Position numbers and translations under genes: made by a program
Assembly (NCBI GenBank): GCA_035578175.1
Contig: JAQMRL010000003.1
Span: forward strand, 91,924,469 to 91,988,468
Reading direction: 5' to 3'
Length of the DNA stretch: 64,000 nt
Origin: Catonia carolina
Taxonomy: Eukaryota > Arthropoda > Insecta > Hemiptera > Achilidae
Notes under the pieces: model-generated
The model's database searches: none
The model's input: the letters and a program-made list of their open reading frames with translations, nothing else
Told to the model about the DNA's origin: nothing
Shown: one piece after another, positions 45,531-56,519 of the stretch
How positions within the stretch are numbered: position 1 is the first letter of the stretch
Layout of the letters: each line of letters begins with the position of its first letter

Positions 45531-46147
45531 AAATTTGGTCTGAAACACTCACTCAACTTTCTCTTGCCAGTGCAAAAAATGAACAATATAGCCTTACATT
45601 AGTAATAAAACATTAAATTTAAACAAAAAACTAACCTCAATAAACATAACCTAATTTTAATCATAAGTGAAAGACGCAAAATGAAAAACAACCTCAGTTT
45701 GGCTCAAAAATACGGAAAATCTCTCTTTCACGCTAAACTAGGCTTTGTAGAGCAAAATTCTTTGAATAAAAGTTTTAGATCTTTTAATTTCCTAATTGTA
45801 GACAATTTGAAAATCTTCAACTTTCATTTCGAACATTTTTTCCTATCCATTTTACGACAAAAACGTATATAACCAAATTTATAGGAAGTTGAAAGGTCTG
45901 CAACGGTTAGTTCAAGCATTTTTCTCTACAGAGTCTATTTTAGCGTGAAAGAGTGATTTCTTGTAATATAAAGCCAAATTAAGTTGGTTTTAATTTTGCG
46001 TAATTCACTCATGATAAAAATTATGTTATGTTTTTTGAGGTTAGTTTTTTATTTATTTGTAATATTTTATTACTAATGTTAGGTTATATTGTTCATTATT
46101 CGAATTGCCAAGAGAAAGTCGTGTGAATGTTTCACACCAGATTTTTT
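45531..46147. mobile_element. Fold-back version of the C element
   Basis: The left arm (45531 to about 45800) and right arm (about 45885-46147) are inverted copies of the C element's left 260-280 bp. Both carry actttctcttgcc near their outer ends, atgaacaatata, and tttcacgctaaacta/tagcgtgaaa near the centre. The right half of the normal element, including the (CA)n tract, is absent. Confidence 0.8.
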
Positions 46148-46264
46148 CCAGTAATGTTTAGATAAGCTTAATTCATACTCAAAATAAAAAGAAACCGTTG
46201 GTATACATTGATTTCTTAATTTGTAGTAAGTTTTTGACAAGACTAATTTTACACTCTTAGTAAA

Positions 46265-46465
46265 ACTTAGTTAATACTGGATTTATTATCTTTTAGTTGC
46301 ATTTAGAGCCAAGAAGACCGGCACTACGTGGACAGAGTAGAGGAAGGGAGCCATGAGTGAGAAGATGCAGATGTCATGGAGAACCCGCAGGAAGAACCGT
46401 AGAAGCTTCACGTGATCCATAAGGGTCTACAACGTGTATAATAGTAATAATAATAATAATAATAA
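46265..46465 (+). repeat. GC-richer segment ending in (AAT)n, possible retroposon 3' end
   Basis: A GC-richer stretch (aagaccggcactacgtggac to catgagtgagaagatgcaga) ends at a (TAA/AAT)n tract at 46441-46465. The layout suggests the 3' end of a LINE with a simple-repeat tail. The coding frame is not recognisable. Confidence 0.35.
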
Positions 46466-47273
46466 TATGTATATTCTCATTGTGGGGAGGTTTGTTTTTT
46501 AATTTAAAAAAATTGTAAGTCATAAAGAATTCTACCAGGAAGGCATAATGTTAAAAAAGGTGTTGCGATTTTTAAATTTAAATCTTCCCACAAAATGAGA
46601 AGCTGTTACTTAGCAACACCTCTTTCAACATTATGCTGTCCTGGTATAATTATTAATGACTTAAAATTTTTAAAATTTAAAAAGATTTTTAAATTTTTAA
46701 ATTTTAAAAATTCTAAGTCATGATAACCAGGACTTTTTTAAATTTTAAAAATCTCCCCCCACAAAGTAAGATTAAAAATTTAAAAAAATTCTAAGTCATT
46801 AAAAATTATACCAGGACAGCATAATGTTGAAAGAGGTGTTGCTAAGTAAAAGCTTCTCACTTTGTGGGCAGATTTAAATTTAAAAAAATTCGCAACACCT
46901 CTTTTAACATTATGCCTTCCTGGTAGAATTCTTATTTTTTTTTTACCTTTTTATTTTTTTATACGGAATTTTTTTATTAAAAAAAGTCTCCCTCCCCATA
47001 AGTGAGATTTTAATTTTTTATAAATTTAAAAAAAACATCTCCCCACAAAGTGAGATTTAAAAAAAATTCTAAGTCATTAAGAATTATACCAGGGCAGCAT
47101 AATGTTGAAAGAGGTGTTGCTAAGTAACAGCTTCTCACTTTGTGGGGAGATATATAAAAATTTAAAAAAAATTCGCAACACATCTTATAACATTATGCCT
47201 TCCTGGTAGAATTCTTAACGACTTAGAATTTTTTAAATTTAAAAAAAAATCTCCCCGCAATGAGAATATACAA
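46466..47273. mobile_element. 808-bp nested palindrome element
   Basis: The outer inverted termini are tgtatattctcattgtgggg (46469) and its complement ending at 47273. Inside are three successive hairpins. Each is formed by a block containing accaggaaggcataatgtt or accaggacagcataatgttg plus aggtgttgc, followed by its inverse (gcaacacctctttcaacatt). Blocks lie near 46540, 46612, 46810, 46885, 47085 and 47175. The tract ctcactttgtggg recurs between them. There is no coding capacity. Confidence 0.85.
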
Positions 47274-47414
47274 TATATATATATTATATAGTTTTCTGTG
47301 ATTAGTAAAAAACCATTATTCAAATAATCTGTAATACTGATTAATATTTCTATTATCACATATTTTAACTATACCATTGTTAAAGTTCAACGATTTAATT
47401 TTTTAAGGAAAAGA

Positions 47415-47809
47415 GCCCATAACATACAGGTGGAGTGTAAAATTATTTGTAGTCAATCTGTTATTTGCAGGGCTAAAAAACAAAATAGTTCGGTTTCTTA
47501 TCACATGGTCAGCCAATTAAATTACTGAATCATTTAATAACAGAAGGGTTAGAGGTGTAAAAGACACTAAATCAGAGTTATCTCCTCTGAAAGAAATGAA
47601 TTTTCTTACACAGCCAGACCCTGTGGAGAATGAAGTGATGGTGTCATTTGCAGAGTGGAAAATATGTTGTGCTTTTCATAAAGCTTGGCATGCTGGTAAG
47701 CATACTTTTTAATTCAGTAAGGAAGGCAATGTAAACCACCTCTCTCCTCGTTTTACTTAGTAAAACCTCTGCAGATGGAAACCAGCCTTTTGGTTGATGA
47801 CCTGAACAA
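47415..47809 (+). repeat. AAC repeat, copy 8
   Basis: Starts gcccataacatacaggtgg and ends gacctgaacaaa. All internal family blocks are present. Confidence 0.8.
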
Positions 47810-47814
47810 AGGAA

Positions 47815-49660
47815 AAACACTTAAAAACCGTTTTCCAAATATTATTTTTGGTTTCAAATGACTTTAAGAAGGTTCAGTAGAGTTTAGGGGTTGCATTTTC
47901 TGAACATTATTTACCTTTTTAACTCTGTATTAAATACAATACACATTATTTCTTTAATAAAAATAACAATGTAAGTGAATTAATGAACAATGCTATTTTC
48001 ATGTAACAGTGAATGCATTGAGTAATGAATAACAGACACGTTTTTGTAAGTCACTGATGCAGTCTGAAGGCCGTGAATAGCACGTGACTTAAAGGCTAAT
48101 GAAACTTAAGTTTTCAACAGAATAACTCTATCAGTTCATTCACTGACAATTTCATCTTGGAATGAAGTTAGTCAAGTGTAATGAATTTCCTTTGATTCAC
48201 ACGGTGGAGATATGATTGTAATGGCAGTGGTAGGGCACGAGTTGACAACGTACTAGTATTTCATAAGTTTAAACTTTTCGGTGGATTTGTCAAGTGAGAA
48301 TAGGGCGTAAATTGATCAGACGAGCTATTTCAACCGTCAACATCATCACGTATTTTCACGAAGTTCAGTTGACACAATTTTGCTTTATTCGAAATTTATA
48401 TATCCGTATACATATGTATTCTTATTATCATTTTCCTTGCTTTCATTATCTACACCACAAAATTAATTTCCTCAATTCCTTCAATGTACTTTGTTTACCT
48501 TAATTTGTATTAACATTGACATAACTAGAAAGTAACGTACAGGATAGAGTAAAATCTATATAAACTTGTGAATCATAAACCAAGTATAAATTTCACTACA
48601 CGTATAAGTTTCTGCTGAATTTTAAATACTGTTTATTAAAAAACATTTTATAAATAATAATTTATTATATAACAATTTTGTTCTAAAAAATTAATTCTCC
48701 GAAGTCCCGGATAGCCATTTTTCTTTTCCCGAATCTGTGCAGAATGTACAATCTGTGTACTAATATCCAACACAAAAACTAAAATAATGGCTTTTGTAGG
48801 AAAGGACCCTGTAAGATCCAAGATTGTGATTAAGGCACTTGGTACCATGTATCTCGACATTGTTAATTTCTCAAATTTTATGTTCCTTTTTCTCAGTTCT
48901 CAGAAGAGCTATAAAATTAGCTGTGGCACACACCTTTCTGGACTCTTTATAATACTACTGAGTTTTTTTTAAACTTATATCTTAAAAATCCATCTCAAAA
49001 AAATTTCCTAATGTTTACTTTCAATTTCTGTATTTTGCCAAAATAAACTTATTAGTTTTTTGTCTAAAAGGAACTTGTAGATGAGAAATCTCAGTGGGTG
49101 TTTCTCAACCCTATATAGCTACTGTAAAAATTTCATAGGTACTCTAATTTGACCAATTTTTGAGGAAAAGAAACATAAGTACAGAATGCCTAAATTTTCG
49201 GAAAACATTTAAAGATTACAAAATAAAGGTCTCTACTACATAATACAATACTAGAACATTCCTGCACCATAGGAATGATCATCAGGATTCTTGATATTAT
49301 AAGACAATATTATAAGTAAACAAGGTTGCTAACCCAGCTATTACGGCAAAATCCATAAAATTATGAAGCCTACATTTAAAAAAACCATGTAAATCGACGA
49401 AGAAATTTCCTAGTTATGCTAGTTTTTGTCTAAATAAATAAAATTTAATTTAATGAACGGAATATCAAAAATAATAAATCAATCTCTTCAGAAAACCCAA
49501 CGATCAATTTGTGGTAAAAACAAAAATTGAAAAAAATAAATATTTTTTATAGTACCAGGTGCCTTTAACGACTTATTTAGCAGGTTAAAACATTTAATTA
49601 CTTGGCTGTCTAATTGGTTTTAACGGAAAGCTTAATTTGACAAAAAATACAAAGGTACAA
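47815..49660. other. No recognisable gene
   Basis: AT-rich. Short frames at 48294-48503 and 48648-48972 have no recognisable motif. Confidence 0.4.
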
Positions 49661-49664
49661 AAAA

Positions 49665-50075
49665 TACAAAAAATACTTAAAGGTTGCAAATACACTAAGG
49701 AATAGAACTCACAAACATACAATTATGAAAGTTTATGACTTAATGGAGTTTCAGCGCTTTTGAATGGTAGCAAAACTTGGGATTTTACTGGGGAAAAGAA
49801 ACAGAACTTAGAAGCTGCAGTGATGCGGTTTCTAAGAAGTACCAAGGGTTATACGAAGAAGGATGAAATTCGAAATTGCGATATAAGGAAAAAGCTGCAG
49901 AACTAAACGTGAATGAGAGATTCTGCTATAATTACAATTAATAAATGGAACATCTTCACAGAATGAAAGGAGATAGAATTTCAAAACGGATTATGAAATA
50001 GAGATCTGGGGAAAAAAGAAGTTGGGGAAAACCTCTACAACACTGAAAATGGTTTATTATTTCTAGCTTTCTTTC
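49665..50075 (+). pseudogene. RTE-like LINE C-terminal remnant
   Basis: Broken plus-strand frames give LRNRTHKHTIMKVYDLMEF, EAAVMRFLRSTKGYTKKDEIR, HLHRMKGDRISKRIMK and KRSWGKPL. These align with the KTRKDTRLKFYDTIAV, AEMRFLRSVYGCSRRDRLR, HLNRMPGERIPKA and RRDIGRPR blocks of the intact element at 40527-43505. Stops and shifts are numerous, so it is an old copy of a related family. Confidence 0.65.
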
Positions 50076-50124
50076 TAGGAAACAAAATAAGACCTTTTGA
50101 TGTCAGAACAGGCAGAAATCCTTC

Positions 50125-50187
50125 TCACCGTCTGCATTAGCAGAAATTGCAAATCGGTCAATTGTTAAAACAAAAAAAAAACAGGCT
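50125..50187 (+). mobile_element. SINE-1 3' fragment
   Basis: Contains caccgtctgcattagcag and the A-rich end. The tRNA-like head is missing. Confidence 0.55.
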
Positions 50188-50189
50188 GA

Positions 50190-50960
50190 GTAGTCTACAC
50201 CGTGCAGGTAAGAAGAAGGCAGAGATTAGTTCTATCAGAAACTCTTTTAAACTAATTACGCTACCAATTTTCTGGTGAACACTATGATGTGGAATTTTAA
50301 TTGAATTGAAAAACTTATTTTACTACATCCATTTTCTCAGAATCAAGCCTCGTTTAAGCTAACAAACTCTAAGACTTTAGTCTCTGTACGCAATTCAGCA
50401 AATAATCGAATTGCTTAAAAATAAGTTATGCTAATTAGTTCTAATTTTAGTATAACAAAAAAATGATCTAGCATATTTTTAAACAAATTGTTTGTTTATT
50501 TACTTATTAGCTAAGTAAAACTTTTAGATAATGGCACTTCTAACACCGGCTTAAACGTTTTAATGTTTTAGGACTCAAGTAAAGACAAAATAAAAATTAA
50601 GAGTAAAGACTATCGCCGACAAAACATTTTCAAGATTTTTAATCAGGGGATGAAAGTATTTACCATAAAAATGGTTTTGAGCAAAATTGAAACTATACGT
50701 GCTAGTATAGTATAGACTGGGCTAGTTTTGTGTTTTAATTAACGGGAAAATGAAGATTACCTTTTTCTGTGAAAGCATTATCAATTCTTACGAAAAACCA
50801 GCTAGATAAAAAAAACACGAGAATATGTAAAAGTTTACCCAAGTTTTTCTTATAATGTTTTTTATTTTATAAAACATGTAACAATACCGTATTTTTGTAT
50901 TAATTCGTTAACCATACAATTTTATTGCGAAGTAGAGGTTTGTATAATAAGAATTTCAAG
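50190..50960. other. No recognisable gene
   Basis: AT-rich; nothing supported. Confidence 0.4.
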
Positions 50961-50964
50961 TTAA

Positions 50965-51165
50965 ACTTGAGTTGGTTCAGTTGGCAACCGTGTCACCGCA
51001 GCTGGTGCATGCTGGGTATATGGGTGAGGTGTTGGAAATGAAGAGGGTTGGCGGCCTGGTCCAATTCCCGCCAAGGAGAGGGCATTTATCCGGCTGCCTG
51101 CTAATTACCATATACTGTATTCGCATACACAACCAGCCTAGCACAACCGAATTTCAATAAATCAC
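50965..51165 (+). mobile_element. GC-rich island, candidate tRNA-derived SINE
   Basis: The stretch gttggttcagttggcaaccg resembles an A box, and cctggtccaattcccgcc, about 80 bases on, resembles a B box. The spacing is long for a tRNA, and no second copy is seen in this window. A 62-codon frame here is not convincing. Confidence 0.35.
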
Positions 51166-51169
51166 CGGA

Positions 51170-51728
51170 GGAATAGAATTTGTGCTCACGATTCCAATTT
51201 TAGGAATGTATATGTATATATATTCGTTTATTTAATTCTGTATTATAATACACACTACAACACAACCATAGATTCATTCATTATATATCTTATAATTTAT
51301 TATATTTGAGCTAGAAAGGTTTATGCCATGTATATGAAATAATTAAATTTTTTATTTTTCTCATTGTCATACTATAATTTTATACTAATAAAGATGAAAG
51401 ATGTATTGATTTAATTTTTTGTAAATAATATGCGCGGTAAACGATTTTACTCTTTAGTATTCTAGTATAAATTTTATACTTTCTAGTTTTCTTGAATTTT
51501 CACATCACTAGGTGTCAAAATTTTTAATTTTTCACAAAATTTATGAGAATTATTTTCCAATACGGGTATTAGCAATGAAATTAATATTTACGACACCTTA
51601 CTTATAAGCTATAACACTGTCGTATTTTAATTTGACTTATTTACATTTCGGAAAACGTTTTACACGGCTTTTTAAGAACCGAGATTACTTTAGTTTAATA
51701 ATTATTATAAGTTTTGATAATAAGTACA
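51170..51728. other. No recognisable gene
   Basis: AT-rich; nothing supported. Confidence 0.4.
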
Positions 51729-51730
51729 TT

Positions 51731-52127
51731 GTTGTTAAGGTCAACAGCCGAAAGGCTGGTTTGAACCTTTACAGATTTTACTAAGTAAAACGAGGAGTGA
51801 GGTGGTTTACAATTACCTTTCCTCACTGAGTACAAAAATAGCCAATGCTTATCAGCATGCCAGGCCCTCCGAAAAGCATCTACTTTGCACCCTGCAAATA
51901 ACACCTTCACTTCATTTACCACAGGGTCTGCCTGTATAATGAAATTCATTACTTTCGGAGGAGATAACTCTGACTAGTGTCTTTTACAACTCTACCTCTT
52001 CTGTTCTTAAAAAGTTCAGTCATATAATTGGCTGATAACGTGATAAGAAACAGATCTATTTTTTTGTAGCCCTGGAATTAGCAGATCGAGTGCAAATAAT
52101 TTAATACTCCACCTGACTTTTATGGGC
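51731..52127 (-). repeat. AAC repeat, copy 9
   Basis: Near full length. On the minus strand an 84-codon frame (51695-51949) starts MNFIIQADPVVNEVKVLFAG and continues PPHSSFYLVKSVKVQTSLSA into the (AAC) tail (DLNNN), as in other copies. Confidence 0.8.
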
Positions 52128-52129
52128 AT

Positions 52130-52675
52130 AATAAGTACTTTATAGCTTTTAATTTAGGGTATCACATTTGATAAGTCTCATTTTCAATCTTAATCGGTGG
52201 CGGATACTCTAAGAAATCTAGGTAATCTGAGGCAGACGATAAACATCATGTACTTAACAATGCAATACAATGAATGCTGTATTAATGATAGTACGCGACA
52301 ACGTTATATAATTATTTATTAGCGTAGGTTTAGGATTAGCGTTAGGTAGGATGGTTTGGTCTTCAGGTGCGGGCCACCTCTAACTAAACGTGATTCTTTC
52401 TAGTACATAAGGCGATGTGGCGTATCAGTAGAGCTGTGTAGAGCTAACACTGCACTTAGTCTTAAAATAGAATAGCTTAGGGAATATAGGCTGGGCTTTG
52501 CGCATGACCGCTGCCGAAAACCATCTCTGAAATCATAGATCCATGACCAAGTTGAGAGCTAGTGTACGTTAAGCAGTGCTACTGCAGCTCTGCTTATCAG
52601 TGAAACAGTAAAGAGTGCAGCAGAGTTGATGTTCGATGTTTTTTATTCACTCTAAATTTTCCCTTGGATAAAAAC
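52130..52675. other. GC-richer unassigned segment
   Basis: About 52330-52640 is less AT-rich (for example gctgggctttgcgcatgacc). It is probably repeat-derived, but I could not match it to any family in the window. Confidence 0.35.
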
Positions 52676-52678
52676 TAG

Positions 52679-53130
52679 TTTCTTCTTCTTCTTCTTCTTC
52701 CCTTATTGCTACAGCCCGATATGAGCCTTAACCTCCAACACCTATCCCCTCCGACGTCCTGTTTCCCTCACCATCTTCATCTGTCGTCTCACACTCATAA
52801 TTTGGAAGCACTTATTCACTCCGAGTGAACAAGCTGTCGTATTCGTGAAAAACTAGTTTATCTTCTTCTTCTTGTTGTGCCTATCCGGTTTGGATGTTGG
52901 CGAACATTATGGCTATTTTGACCTAATTAGTCGCAATCCAAAACAATTCCGTGGAGCAATTATTAAACTAGGTCCTCAAATTGGCGAGTCAGAAAATTCT
53001 TCTTCTACCAGGATTCCTCTTTCTCCTCTATCTCCCCCCACAGAATGCGCTGCAGTAAATCATAAATGTTTTTTGATTTATCAGGATATGCCCAAGGAAC
53101 TGAAGCCAACAGCAATTAACAATTTTAACC
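52679..53130 (-). repeat. Two RTE-like LINE 3' ends with (GAA)n tails
   Basis: TTC runs at 52681-52700 and 52861-52875 (plus strand) each begin a GC-richer segment, tail outward, on the minus strand. The first contains cgtcctgtttccctcaccat. The second contains tgcctatccggtttggatgt. They look like 3' ends of two 5'-truncated insertions. The sequence differs from that of the intact element at 40497. Confidence 0.45.
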
Positions 53131-53710
53131 AATTCTAGACCCATGTTCATTCTCAAAAAAACTTCAACTTTAGTGACTTTCTGCAATCATGAGTGTACTT
53201 TTTCTAAATTATATTAATTAAAAATGTTTACATCAATTTCAAAATTTTACTTAATTATTATTATTTAATTAATATATTTTAACATCTGAAATATCACACT
53301 TGTATTTGGTGTGTTCAATATTATGGCTTACAATTTAAGTTAGTAAATGAATGGGTTGGCGGGTTGTTTTATTAGAGACTACCAATTATTTGGATTTACA
53401 ATCCGCAACTGAAACGTTGGATGAGGCAGAAAAATATTGGTTTGAGGCCTGTTACCTGCATTGTAAAATGCTACCCCTCCAGTACCACCAATGTTCCATT
53501 GTATGACACCTCTATGTCAGAATCTCCAATTACAACTTATGTAACAATGATTTTGTTTTATCGTTAAATAAATAATCTATACAATCAAATACGAGTAATG
53601 GAATTTAAATCAACAATGTATATTACCATACACTATTACACAACATTATTTTAATCATTAGATACATTCTACAGATTGAATAATACGGAATATAGAAACA
53701 TTAGACTTAC

Positions 53711-53841
53711 ATTGTGCCTCCAGCTGACCCGGTATACCCAAGGATTGGATTTGATATTACATTCAAAATAAACATCGACTCCCTCCTTTATAGAACTGGC
53801 ATTTAAACTTCCTCCCAATTCAAGCGTGACCACTGGTACAT
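53711..53841 (-). CDS. Sidestep-family protein, exon encoding first half of an Ig domain
   Basis: This 131-bp exon completes a His codon split across the junction with the upstream exon. It reads VPVVTLELGGSLNASSIKEGV, then DVYFECNIKSNPWVYRVSWRHN. It contains the EG.DVYFEC motif with the first Ig cysteine and the VSW core tryptophan. This is a very typical Side-family domain. The acceptor is ATTACAG (53842-53848) and the donor is GTAAGT (53705-53710). It begins in phase 1 and ends in phase 0, and splices exactly to the GKMLYNN exon at 5702. Confidence 0.88.
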
Positions 53842-54056
53842 CTGTAATAACAAATGTTCCTTATGATAAATAAATAAGCAAAGCTTATATATCTACAATT
53901 ATGTCGTTAATAATTTCAAGGTACCTGTAAGGAAACATCCAGCCGAACTTAGAGAATACAGCGATAATATTGATTCTACGAAGAATTGGATGAACTCACG
54001 TAATTGAATCATATTATGATTTAAAATATTTTTTTTACCTATCAGAAAATATAATC

Positions 54057-54400
54057 CTTCTTCTTCTTCTTCACTTCAAGGTTTAGGTTTAGTGAACCTG
54101 TTCCGGTACACATCTCTTCCTCAGTCTTCCCACATTTCTCGTACCAATTGGTCTATAATTTTGAGCCTCTATTTGTATCCTCCCATATGGCATTCTGTTC
54201 AAGTGACTGCACCAGTTTCTCCGATTCTGCAAGATCTTGTCACGTAGTGGTGGAACAGACAGAACTCTTATTATTGCTTCATTCCTTATTCTGTTTATTC
54301 TACAACATCACAACACACTACGCAAAAACCTCATCTCTGCAGCTTGGATCTGCTATCAATGTTCTTCTTATGTATCCTAGAGGATTTTCTTCATTTTTGA
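54057..54400 (-). pseudogene. 5'-truncated relative of the RTE-like LINE
   Basis: The plus strand begins with a TTC run and runs acttcaaggtttagg, gaacctgttccggtac and catctcttcctcagtc. This parallels the 3' end of the intact element at 40500-40850 base for base with many substitutions. Frame shifts and stops interrupt it, and nothing upstream of the C-terminal region is left. Confidence 0.8.
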
Positions 54401-55442
54401 GCCTAAACGTGATAAGTAAGCAAGTGGCAGTATATAATATATTTACAATTGTATTAAAAAATATTTAATTACATTAATTTTAAAGTAGATCTATTAGTAA
54501 AATCAAAATATAAACTGCACGGACTATGATTATATTGGACAAAATATTTAATAATAATATTTTACAAAATTTACGAAAAAAACTGTTAACATAAAAATAT
54601 TTTAAATTGTTATTTACTTAAATATTTTGTTACCGCTCGTAGCATTTATGAATGAATCATATTTTTTTATTTAATTTGTAAAGAAAGGTCGCTAGAAACT
54701 TTTCTACTTAAGTCAATGTTATTACATTTTACAAGTATTATAACACTGCCTACTAAAGGTTAAGCATAACTAATTGTAAAGATTGTCTGAATAACATAAA
54801 AATGTTTATTATACAATATACAATATATTATGGTGTAGTTTACTCCAAAAATTTTAACAAGAGTTGTTATTCACCATTTTTTTACAGAAATTTTTACCTC
54901 ACAATGGTTATTAACAACGTCGGGATTAGATTTCCAAAAGTGGGATTAATGATGTATTTATTACCCAATCGCTTGCTTGGAATTAAAGAAATCATATCGA
55001 CGTATCTTTGTGAGCAAGAAAATGTTTTATGTAAAAAAACCTTGCACATTTTTTTTGTTTTTTTTTTAACAGTAAGAATTATTTACAAACAGTTTAACAA
55101 AAACTTTCAGTAAATGTGTTGATGATGAATTAAACTTGAAGAAGACAGCACTCAGCAGCGTTGCTTCCATGTCATCGTTTGGTTATAGTTGATGAAGGGT
55201 TTCTTCTTGGTCCTGGTGACGTACAATTTTTTTTTTATACGGATGAAGTGAATGAAGGTGTGAAAAGGAGCGAATGAAGACGTAATACTGATGATCTGTG
55301 TAACTGATGATAGAAAATTTATTAGATGATTAATTTTAGATTAATGAGAGTTAGCAAGATTTAGTTTATTAATAAATAAGAGTTGACAACCGCAATATAA
55401 TTTCGTGTTTTTGATCTTCAAAGGATAGTTAAACATTTTTGA

Positions 55443-56515
55443 TCAGGTGAAACGGAATGGAAGACCTAATATTCTCGCCTTCTTGAGTCTTTGATGTTCA
55501 ATATTGTCATCGAGAAGATTTATAGCCAAATGATTGGAATGAGTGTCCAACTTGATTAAATACTTTTCACTCCGACTGCTAATTTCTTCTCCCACCGTAG
55601 GTATGCCCAGGTCACGATGGAGTACTTCATTAGGCACATACCAAGGTGCACAGCATATAAGTCGAAGAAACTTCGATTGGAATCTCTGTAATATTTCTAC
55701 ATTAGATGTACTTGCTGTGCCCCAGAGTTCAATTCCATAACTCCAAACTGGTTTTATCATCACCTTGTACAGTGTCAATTTATTTTCCAAAGACAACTGT
55801 GATCGCCTCCCAACAAGCCAATAAAGTTGTCGTAATTTGAGTCCAAGTTGTTTCCGTTTGGTCCATATATGTTTTCTCCACGTCAATCGCCTGTCTAGAT
55901 AGATGCCCAAGTATCTCACATCATCTGAATGTGGAATGACGTTGTTGCGAAACGTTACTGGTGAACATGATTCTCGTTTCATCGTAAAGGTTACGTGTGC
56001 AGACTTCTGTTCATTTACTTTGATCTTCCATTTTTGGCACCAGTCTTGAATGTCATTTAGATGTTGCTGTAGTTTTTCAGAAGCGTGGACTGGTGAGGCA
56101 TCAGATGCAATAATAGCAGTGTCATCGGCAAAAGTTGCTGTTGTTACATGTTCATTTACAGGAATATCTGCTGTAAATAGCGTGTATAGAAAAGGACTTA
56201 AAATGCTACCTTGAGGTACACCTGAACGAATTAGGTGCAAGGTCGATAACTCATCATCAAATTTCACTTGGAAAAAACGATCGGTTAAGAATGATTTTAG
56301 AATAGGAAAATAATTATGATCCAGGTTTAATTTAATTTTGTGTAGAAGAGCTAAATGCCATACCTTGTCAAAGGCCTGAGCTACGTCTAAGAAGACGGCT
56401 GAGCAAAATTCCTTTTTTTTCTAAGGTATATCGAATTTGGTTAACTATCCGATGTACCTGTTCTATCGTAGAATGTCTTTCACGGAAACCGAATTGATGA
56501 TCCGGGTAAACACTT
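55443..56515 (-). pseudogene. Jockey-type LINE reverse transcriptase, 5'-truncated
   Basis: The minus strand begins with YPDHQFGFRERHSTIEQVHR near 56500. It is shifted at a run of T (about 56410) and continues AVFLDVAQAFDKVWH (RT motif A), GVPQGSILSPFLYTLF, TFADDTAIIASD (FADD), VRYLGIYLDRRLTWRKHIW, APWYVPNEVLHRDLG and LPFRFT-stop. From 56267 down the frame is open for 274 codons. Loss of the N-terminal half and the shift make it non-functional. The same family occurs at 29735-30774. Confidence 0.88.
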
Positions 56516-56519
56516 GCAC

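Larger units (their letters stand above)
5703..53710 (-). other. Giant intron (about 48.0 kb) of the sidestep-family gene
   Basis: Both splice sites are canonical: GTAAGT after the exon ending at 53711 and TTTCAG before the exon starting at 5702. The exon phases agree (0/0). The intron separates the two cysteine-bearing halves of a single Ig domain. It holds most of the mobile elements listed here, on both strands. Confidence 0.8.

Noticed and set aside
54802..55113. 103-codon plus-strand frame MFIIQYTIYYG
   Set aside because: AT-rich chance frame, no motif, next to a LINE remnant on the other strand.
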